DNA from: Clostridiales bacterium
GTDB lineage: Bacteria > Bacillota > Clostridia > Oscillospirales > Oscillospiraceae
DNA length: 32,821 nucleotides
NCBI GenBank assembly: GCA_022770345.1
Contig: JALEII010000076.1
Coordinates: 1 to 32,821 of the forward strand
Direction of reading: 5' to 3'
Shown here one piece after another: positions 27,399 through 32,821 of this stretch. Under the pieces are notes generated by a model. That model saw only the letters and a program-made list of their open reading frames with translations. It was not told where the DNA came from and ran no database searches. The translations under genes and the position numbers were made by a program. How positions within the stretch are numbered: position 1 is the first letter of the stretch; every line of letters begins with the position of its first letter.

Positions 27399-28148
27399 AT
27401 GGAATCCATCAATGATTATCAGGAGCGGGAGCCGAGGCGGCAGACCGCCTTCGGCCGGTGGGGGCAGACCATTCTGGGCCATTTCCCCTTCCATGCGGGC
27501 GTCGCCCTGCTGCAAAGCCTGTCGTTTCTGCCCGGCGCCGCCTGTATTTACCTGTATGGGCGGCTGGGAGGCGCCGTTTTCCTGGTAGCGGGTTGGCTGC
27601 TGCTGGGCCTGACGGGGCCGGTGTATGCGGCCATGCAGAAAATGACCTGGCAGGAGCAGTTCGACTTCCCCTGTTACCTGTACCGGGAATTCTTCCAGGA
27701 GATCAAGAAGAATTTCCGCCAGGGCTACTGCATGGGCATTCTCTTCACGGCTCTGTGGGGATTGGTGCTTGCGCCCCTGGTCATTGCCGAAATGAGCAAA
27801 ATTTCCCTGCCGGTGTGGGCGGTCATTGTTATGCTGGCGGCGGCCTGCCTGCTGCTCCTGATGAGTGCCTACGGCTTCTATCAGATGGGCCGCTGGCAAT
27901 TAAGCGTTGGGGCCATGGTGAAAAACGCATTGCTTCTCGTGTTCGCATTGGGCCTGCGGAGCTTTGCGGTGCTGCTTCTTTGGGCGGGATATCTGGTGCT
28001 GTTTGCCCTGTTCCCTCCCTATGTGCTGCCCGTGAACCTGATTTTGGGCATTCCCGCCCTGCTGACCGTCACGGCCCAGGCCATTTATGTGCCCAGAATC
28101 GACAAAATGATGGGTATGGCACGGGACATGGAGAAGAAAGAAGATTAG
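27399..28148 (+). CDS. YesL-like (DUF624) membrane protein
   Basis: A 249-residue protein with five or six membrane segments (about residues 33-52, 57-78, 107-127, 135-158, 170-195 and 200-222). Composition, size and place directly after the two sugar permeases fit the YesL/DUF624 family, which is often found beside family 1 sugar importers in Firmicutes and has no settled function. The motif GPVYAAMQKM in the second loop region is reminiscent of the family's GPa..Al.km. AGAGGTG lies eight bases before the ATG, and an alternative ATG at 27388 belongs to another frame. Confidence 0.72.
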   Translation: MESINDYQEREPRRQTAFGRWGQTILGHFPFHAGVALLQSLSFLPGAACIYLYGRLGGAVFLVAGWLLLGLTGPVYAAMQKMTWQEQFDFPCYLYREFFQEIKKNFRQGYCMGILFTALWGLVLAPLVIAEMSKISLPVWAVIVMLAAACLLLLMSAYGFYQMGRWQLSVGAMVKNALLLVFALGLRSFAVLLLWAGYLVLFALFPPYVLPVNLILGIPALLTVTAQAIYVPRIDKMMGMARDMEKKED

Positions 28149-28161
28149 GAGGTTCCCCTAT

Positions 28162-30000
28162 ATGAACGGATTCAAAACAGTCCTTGCAGATTATGATTTT
28201 ATCGTGGTCGGCGGCGGCATGACGGGCCTGTGTGCAGCCCTGGCGGCTGCCCGGCACGGAGCCCGGACGGCGCTGGTACAGGACCGGCCGGTGCTGGGCG
28301 GCAACGCCAGCAGCGAAATTCGGATGCACATTTGCGGCGCGACAGCCAATAACGAAAAACCCGAGCTGTCCGAGGGCGGCATCGTTCACGAGCTGATGCT
28401 TTCCAACAAGCGGGTCAATGACAGCTATAATTTCTCCATCTGGGACGCCGTGCTTTTTGATGCGGCCAAGAAGGAGAAAAATCTCGACCTGTACCTGAAC
28501 TGTGCCATGCACTCGGCCACCTGCGTCAACGGAGAGGTCAAGAGTATCGAGTGCTATCAGCTGACCACGGAAAAGCAGATTTTCCTCTCCGGTAAGATCT
28601 TTGCCGACTGCACCGGCAACGGTACCCTGGCAGCCTTCGTGGGGGCCGAATTCCACACCGGCAGCGAGGGTAAGGATGCCTACGGCGAGGAGCACGCACC
28701 GGAGAAGCATAATGAGGACCGGATGGGCAACACCCTTCTGTTCAAGGCCATCGACCGGGGCCATCCGGTGGAGTTCATCCCGCCGGTGGAGGTCATGCAC
28801 TTCACCGAGGACCAGCTGCGTCTGCGCAAGCATACCAATCAGGTGCCGGCCTCCATTCTGGAGAAGGCCACCGAGTCCGAGCGGCGGATGCTCTATGACG
28901 GCTACTGCCAGGACTACGGCTACTGGTGGATTGAAATTCCCGGTACCTCCGACGATATTATTTCCGAGTACGAGGACATCCGGGACCAGCTGGTCAAGGC
29001 TGTGTACGGCGTGTGGGATCACATCAAGAACGGCGGCGACCACGGTGCGGCCAATTTCGACCTGATCTGGGTGGGGATGGTCCCCGGCGTTCGGGAGAGC
29101 CGCCGCATCATCTGCGATTATATGCTCAATGAGAACGATGTGCTGCACAACCATCGCTTCCCGGATGTCGTGGCCTACGGCGGCTGGCACATCGATAACC
29201 ATGTGCCCGGCGGCTTGTACACCGCCGACAAAGTGCCTTCCTTCGTTTATGAGTTCCGGGGGTCCTACGATATCCCTTACCGGAGCTACCTGGTGAAGGG
29301 CAAGACCAACCTGTACGCAGGCGGCCGGTGCATGGGCGCTTCCAAGCTGGGCATGGCCAGCTCCCGGGTCATGGGTACCTGCGCCATCGGCGGCCAGGCC
29401 ATCGGTACGGCGGCGGCCCTGTGCCTGAAGGGCGACGGCGATATTCGCCATGTGGACGTGGAGACATTGCAGCAGACCCTTCTTCGGGACGATTGCTACC
29501 TGCCCCTCCATAAAAACACCGATCCCCTGGATCTGGCCCGTGACGGTAAAGTCACGGCATCCTCCCAGCAGGCGGATTACCCCGCAGCGGACATCCTCTC
29601 CGGCATTTCCCGCTGTGTCGAGGGGGCCCACAACGAGTGGCGGTCCGATGGGCTCTCCGAGAACGGCGAGTGGGTACGGCTGGACCTGCCGAGGACTGGC
29701 AGAATTCGCCGGGTGCAGGTGACCTTCGACTCCAATTTCAATTTGGAGAAGAAGATCACCCTGTCCTCCCGCCGCCAGCAGCAGCAGGAGATCGGCGTTC
29801 CCAAGGAGCTGGCGAAGGATTACGATGTGGAGCTGCTTCTGGGCGGAGCGGTCGTGGCTACGGAACAGCGCCGGGACAACTTCCAGCGGCTTTGCCGCAT
29901 CGACTTCAACGGCGTGGAATGTGACGCCGTCCGGGTAACGGTGAAGGCGGCCAACGGCATTTCCGAGGCAAGAATTTTTGAAATTCGGGCCTACGAATAA
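28162..30000 (+). CDS. FAD-dependent oxidoreductase with C-terminal galactose-binding-like domain
   Basis: A 612-residue protein with no signal peptide, so cytoplasmic. FIVVGGGMTGLCAAL (13-27) is the Rossmann dinucleotide fold for FAD. RPVLGGNASSEIRMH (42-56) is characteristic of the FAD_oxidored group (PF12831). DCTGNGTLAAFVGA near residue 150 and GGRCMGASKLGMASSRVMG near 388-406 are further family parts. From about residue 457, after LARDGKVTASS, the sequence resembles a F5/8 type C, galactose-binding-like fold (GEWVRLDLPRTGRIRRVQVTF). AGGAGGT eight bases upstream overlaps the YesL-like stop. Group members occur in carbohydrate operons, but few are characterised. Oxidation of a sugar hydroxyl is inferred; the substrate is unknown. 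Confidence 0.8.
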   Translation: MNGFKTVLADYDFIVVGGGMTGLCAALAAARHGARTALVQDRPVLGGNASSEIRMHICGATANNEKPELSEGGIVHELMLSNKRVNDSYNFSIWDAVLFDAAKKEKNLDLYLNCAMHSATCVNGEVKSIECYQLTTEKQIFLSGKIFADCTGNGTLAAFVGAEFHTGSEGKDAYGEEHAPEKHNEDRMGNTLLFKAIDRGHPVEFIPPVEVMHFTEDQLRLRKHTNQVPASILEKATESERRMLYDGYCQDYGYWWIEIPGTSDDIISEYEDIRDQLVKAVYGVWDHIKNGGDHGAANFDLIWVGMVPGVRESRRIICDYMLNENDVLHNHRFPDVVAYGGWHIDNHVPGGLYTADKVPSFVYEFRGSYDIPYRSYLVKGKTNLYAGGRCMGASKLGMASSRVMGTCAIGGQAIGTAAALCLKGDGDIRHVDVETLQQTLLRDDCYLPLHKNTDPLDLARDGKVTASSQQADYPAADILSGISRCVEGAHNEWRSDGLSENGEWVRLDLPRTGRIRRVQVTFDSNFNLEKKITLSSRRQQQQEIGVPKELAKDYDVELLLGGAVVATEQRRDNFQRLCRIDFNGVECDAVRVTVKAANGISEARIFEIRAYE

Positions 30001-30008
30001 TTCAGGAA

Positions 30009-30054
30009 TTCGCCCTGGGGAGGTGGGATTTTCCTGGAAACGCCTCAGGGCGAA
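30009..30054 (+). terminator. Hairpin after the oxidoreductase gene, possible terminator
   Basis: TTCGCCCTGGGG (30009-30020) pairs with CCTCAGGGCGAA (30043-30054) with one mismatch. A second, smaller hairpin GGAGAA/TTCTCC is at 30084-30101. Neither has a proper T-run, so read-through into the next operon is possible. Confidence 0.5.
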
Positions 30055-30162
30055 CGGTGTTTCCACAGACTTCCTGCCGGGACGGAGAAAAAGCCTTCTC
30101 CCGGGGTTGTGCCCTGCACGGCGAATAGAAATGATGATCACTGCCGTTTTCCCGATTTTATC

Positions 30163-30191
30163 TTTACGCATTCCATGCGGCGTGCTATACT
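30163..30191 (+). promoter_or_regulatory. Promoter of the isomerase-kinase operon
   Basis: TTTACG (30163-30168), 17-base spacer, TATACT (30186-30191). Transcription should begin near 30198, leaving a leader of about 23 bases with AAAAGGAGA before the ATG. Confidence 0.72.
30167..30179. promoter_or_regulatory. Candidate operator inside the promoter spacer
   Basis: CGCAT and ATGCG form a perfect inverted repeat with three bases between them, between the -35 and -10 boxes. It does not resemble the AAATGT/ACATTT repeat upstream, so a different regulator may be involved. It is short enough to arise by chance. Confidence 0.35.
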
Positions 30192-30220
30192 ATCCTCAGA
30201 CAGAAAAGGAGACGATTTTT

Positions 30221-31126
30221 ATGCGTTTATCCACATCCACCAATCTCTTTAACTTTGACCGATCCGTACCCTATGAGATCCCCATGGAAGATGCCATCCT
30301 GACGCTCCGCAAGGCAGGCTATACCTATCAGGATGCAAACCTGTGCGGGATGTGCCGCCCTGGGAAAAAGGAATCCTCCCTGACCCAGGATGACTGGTTG
30401 GAACGGGCGCTCCGTTGGCGAAGCCTGGCCGACCGGGAAGGGGTCTCCTTCCTGCAGGCACACGCATTTTTTGCGGTGAAAGGGTCCAATATTTCCGCAG
30501 GAAGCCTGCCCGACGGGGAGTTCGGCGAGGAAATGATGCGCCGCAGCGTCCTGGCTGCCGAGGTGCTGGGCGTAAAGTGGATGGTGGTCCACCCGGTCAA
30601 CATCCTCACTGACGGCCACAATGACCCCGAAGCCAGTTTCCGCTACAATCTGGAATATTACGGAAAATGGGCCGAATTTTTCTGTAAGCATCATGTGGGC
30701 ATGGCCATCGAGAACATGATTTCGGCCGGAAAGCACAACAGCGTCTGGGCGGACATCGACCGGCTTTGCGCTCTGGTGGATGCCATCGGCCGGGACGACG
30801 TGGGCGTGTGCATCGATACGGGCCATGCGAACCTGTCCGGCTTCAAGGCGGAGGACGCGATTCGGAAGGCAGGGCATCGGCTCCGTGCTACCCACATCAA
30901 TGACAACCATGCCAACGGTGTGGACGAACATCTGGCGCCTTATATGGGAAATATCGATTGGGCTGCCGTGGTGAAAGCCTTACGGGACATCGACTACGCA
31001 CACGATTTCTCCTTCGAGACCCATCACTTGACTTCCTGCTTCCCGGCAGCCATCCAACCGGAATTGATTCGCTTTTCCTATCAACTGGGATGCTATCTGC
31101 TTTCCGGTGAGGCAGAGAAGCCGTGA
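30221..31126 (+). CDS. TIM-barrel sugar isomerase/epimerase
   Basis: A 301-residue protein of the xylose isomerase-like, AP-endonuclease 2 superfamily. The divalent metal site used by sugar epimerases in this fold can be traced: Glu164 in MAIENM, Asp199 in CIDTGHAN with His202, His225 in ATHINDN and Glu266 in FSFETHH. It probably isomerises, epimerises or cleaves a keto-sugar; 3-keto-glycoside lyases share the fold. The ATG at 30221 has AAAAGGAGA upstream and sits after the promoter; a longer in-frame reading from 29978 would include the promoter and is rejected. The stop overlaps the kinase GTG start. Confidence 0.85.
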   Translation: MRLSTSTNLFNFDRSVPYEIPMEDAILTLRKAGYTYQDANLCGMCRPGKKESSLTQDDWLERALRWRSLADREGVSFLQAHAFFAVKGSNISAGSLPDGEFGEEMMRRSVLAAEVLGVKWMVVHPVNILTDGHNDPEASFRYNLEYYGKWAEFFCKHHVGMAIENMISAGKHNSVWADIDRLCALVDAIGRDDVGVCIDTGHANLSGFKAEDAIRKAGHRLRATHINDNHANGVDEHLAPYMGNIDWAAVVKALRDIDYAHDFSFETHHLTSCFPAAIQPELIRFSYQLGCYLLSGEAEKP

Positions 31127-32688
31127 AAACAGTTATCGGCATCGATTACGGCACCCAATCCGCCCGGGCCTTGCTCCTGAGCGCCGAGGATGGCCGGGTG
31201 CTGGCCAGCTATTCCAGCCCTTATCCCCACGGGATCCTGCCCGGGGACCTGTGCAGCGCGGAGGATTACGAGGACCTTCTTTACATCCTGCTGCGGAAAG
31301 TGACCCCGGAGGAATACCGGTCCACCGTGGCGGGCATCTGCGTGGATGCCACCTCCATGACCTTGGTTCCTGTGGCTGCGGACGGGGAAATTCTGGGCCG
31401 GAAGCCGGAGTTTGCCAATGAGCCTCACGCCCAGATCAAGCTGTGGAAGTGCCATTCCGCCCAGGCCCAGGCCAAGGAAGCCGAGGATCTGGCCCGGAAA
31501 ATGAATGCGGCTTTCATCCGCCGGACCGGCGGACGCATCAGCAGCGAATGGATGCTGCCGAAATTACTGAAAATCCGGGACGAAGCCCCGGAGATCTACG
31601 AAAAGATCGACCTGGCCTTTGACCTGTGCGAATTTTTCACCTACCGGCTCACCGGCGAAATTCACCGTGGCACCGGCTCCATGGGCTTCAAAGCCAACTG
31701 GAGCCCGGAACAGGGCTTCCCGGACCGGGACTTTATGGAGGCCCTGCGGCCGGGCTTCGCCGACGAGTATGCTTATAAGCTCCGTGGCCCGGTGAACACC
31801 CCCGGCGAAAAAGTGGGCGTTCTGCGTAAGGAACTGTCCGACAAGCTGGGGCTGCCGGACAACGTGGCCGTCGCCACCGGTGTGCTGGACGGCTTCACGT
31901 CCCTGGTGTCCCTGGGCGCCCTGCAGGAAGGGGACGGAGCCATGATTTTGGGCACGTCCTCCACCCTGACCCTCCAATTCCCGGAATACCGGGAGGTGCC
32001 GGAGGTCTGCGGTGTGGCGAAAGACGGCCTGACCAAGGGCCTGTACGGCCTGGATTCCGGCCAGTGCGCCAACGGCGACCTGCTGGCCTGGTTCCTGGAA
32101 AACGGCCTGCCCGGCAAGATCACCGACGAGGCCAAGGAGCGGGGGATGAATGTTCACGCCCTGCTGTGCGAAAAAATGAAAGAGCCTTGGAACTGCGCCC
32201 TGACGGTGGTGGACTGGTTCAACGGCAGCCGGAACGCCCCCAGCGACCTAAGCCTTACCGGCTCCATCCATGGCATGACCCTGCGGACCAAGCCGGAGGA
32301 CATTTACCTGGCCATGCTTCAGGGCCTGGCCTGCGGCATGGGGGAGAACATCGCCGTCTGCGAGGAGTGTGGCGTACCGGTGAAGCGTATCGTGGCCACC
32401 GGCGGTATTACGGAGAAGAATCCCTTTATGATGCAGCAGTACGCCAACATCCTGGACCGGGACATCGCCGTGGGCAACTTCCCGGAGGGGCCGGCCCTGG
32501 GCGCCGGGATTTTCGCCGCCGTGGCGGCGGGCATTTACCCGGACGCTCTGGCGGGCTTTGAAGCCATGGGCGTGAAGAAATTTACCCATTATGCCCCGGA
32601 CCAGGCCCATCGGGCGGAGTACGCTGCCATCCGGCAGCGGAACCACGCCGCCCGGCTCATGGAAGTCCGGCGGCAGAAAGAAAAATAA
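31123..32688 (+). CDS. FGGY carbohydrate kinase, ribulokinase (AraB)-like
   Basis: ATP-dependent sugar kinase of 521 residues. GIDYGTQSARALL (6-18) is the N-terminal phosphate-binding motif. PHAQIKLWKCHSAQ (101-114) and RISSEWMLPK (138-147) are typical of the AraB branch. Asp256 in GVLDGFTS is the likely catalytic base. GTSST (277-281) and ATGGITEKNP with GPALGAGIFAAVAAG complete the ATP-side lobe. It starts with GTG within the GTGA overlap with the previous stop and has only a weak ribosome binding site, so coupling is likely. No araA or araD is here, so L-ribulose is only one candidate substrate. Confidence 0.88.
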   Translation: MKTVIGIDYGTQSARALLLSAEDGRVLASYSSPYPHGILPGDLCSAEDYEDLLYILLRKVTPEEYRSTVAGICVDATSMTLVPVAADGEILGRKPEFANEPHAQIKLWKCHSAQAQAKEAEDLARKMNAAFIRRTGGRISSEWMLPKLLKIRDEAPEIYEKIDLAFDLCEFFTYRLTGEIHRGTGSMGFKANWSPEQGFPDRDFMEALRPGFADEYAYKLRGPVNTPGEKVGVLRKELSDKLGLPDNVAVATGVLDGFTSLVSLGALQEGDGAMILGTSSTLTLQFPEYREVPEVCGVAKDGLTKGLYGLDSGQCANGDLLAWFLENGLPGKITDEAKERGMNVHALLCEKMKEPWNCALTVVDWFNGSRNAPSDLSLTGSIHGMTLRTKPEDIYLAMLQGLACGMGENIAVCEECGVPVKRIVATGGITEKNPFMMQQYANILDRDIAVGNFPEGPALGAGIFAAVAAGIYPDALAGFEAMGVKKFTHYAPDQAHRAEYAAIRQRNHAARLMEVRRQKEK

Positions 32689-32692
32689 GCAG

Positions 32693-32736
32693 ATTGCCCC
32701 GACGGTTCGGATGGACTGTCGGGGCAATGTTTTTTT
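32693..32736 (+). terminator. Rho-independent terminator of the isomerase-kinase operon
   Basis: ATTGCCCCGAC (32693-32703) pairs with GTCGGGGCAAT (32718-32728), followed by G and seven T. A strong, standard terminator. Confidence 0.92.
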
Positions 32737-32753
32737 GGAAAATCTTCAATGAT

Positions 32754-32784
32754 GCTTTGTAGGGGCGGCGGCATGCCCCGCCCG
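32754..32784 (+). repeat. Palindromic intergenic repeat, copy 2
   Basis: GCTTTGT, GGGGCG and GGCATGCCCCG in series, with GGGGCGGCGGCATGCC-type dyad symmetry. It matches the minus-strand unit at 19531-19564 in 24 of 27 core positions and also lies just beyond a terminator. Confidence 0.6.
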
Positions 32785-32805
32785 CACGAATTCCATACGC
32801 AGAAC

Positions 32806-32821
32806 CGGCGTGGCGCAAAAT
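32806..32821 (+). repeat. Short intergenic repeat, cut by the window end
   Basis: CGGCGTGGCGCAAAAT matches 22877-22892 in 15 of 16 bases. The window stops here, so its full extent cannot be seen. Confidence 0.45.

Noticed and set aside
28069-30171. Long antisense frame over the oxidoreductase gene
   Set aside because: It is the complement of a well-supported coding sequence, without a start signal or family resemblance, and runs through a hairpin and into the next promoter region.
29978-30220. Longer N-terminus for the TIM-barrel protein
   Set aside because: It would overlap the oxidoreductase gene and include a hairpin and the promoter; the ATG at 30221 has a clear binding site and begins the barrel.

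Overview
The window looks like chromosome from a fairly high-GC Firmicute of the class Clostridia, most like gut Oscillospiraceae-type lineages. This is inferred from several things seen together: strong AGGAGG-type ribosome binding sites, consensus sigma-A promoters, a class 1B dihydroorotate dehydrogenase (PyrD plus PyrK), a sugar ABC importer with a YesL-like gene but no ATPase of its own, and short GGCATGCC-centred intergenic repeats. No rRNA, tRNA, CRISPR array, insertion sequence or phage gene was seen.

Layout. (1) 38-9091: an oligopeptide/nickel-type ABC importer, oppA-oppB-oppC-oppD-oppF, plus a small translationally coupled membrane protein, ending in a bidirectional terminator. OppA, OppC, OppD and OppF are all much longer than usual. 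OppD carries about 370 extra residues inside its nucleotide-binding domain, OppF about 100, and OppC about 165 extra residues outside the membrane. (2) 9136-9495, minus strand: a small SdpI-like membrane protein. (3) 9549-19480: a complete de novo UMP operon, pyrC-carA-carB-pyrK-pyrD-pyrF-pyrE-pyrB-pyrI. It is driven by a near-consensus promoter with a leader of only about 25 nt, so there is no room for a PyrR-type attenuator. (4) 19583-20905, minus strand: a CapA-like membrane-anchored metallophosphatase-fold protein with one altered motif. It is divergent from 21067-22818, a DUF2207-like membrane protein. (5) 22962-32688: a carbohydrate-use locus. A GntR/UTRA regulator is divergent from an operon encoding a lipoprotein sugar-binding protein, two permeases, a YesL-like protein and an FAD-dependent oxidoreductase with a C-terminal galactose-binding-like domain. 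A second promoter then drives a TIM-barrel sugar isomerase/epimerase and an AraB-like FGGY kinase.

How the genes fit together. The opp operon probably imports peptides, with ATPases elaborated by helical insertions. The pyr operon encodes every step from bicarbonate, glutamine and aspartate to UMP, including the PyrI regulatory subunit. The last region reads as import, oxidation, isomerisation and phosphorylation of an unidentified sugar or glycoside, using an ATPase encoded elsewhere. The most unusual items are the large OppD insertion with its companion insertions, and the uncharacterised FAD-oxidoreductase/TIM-barrel/kinase pathway.
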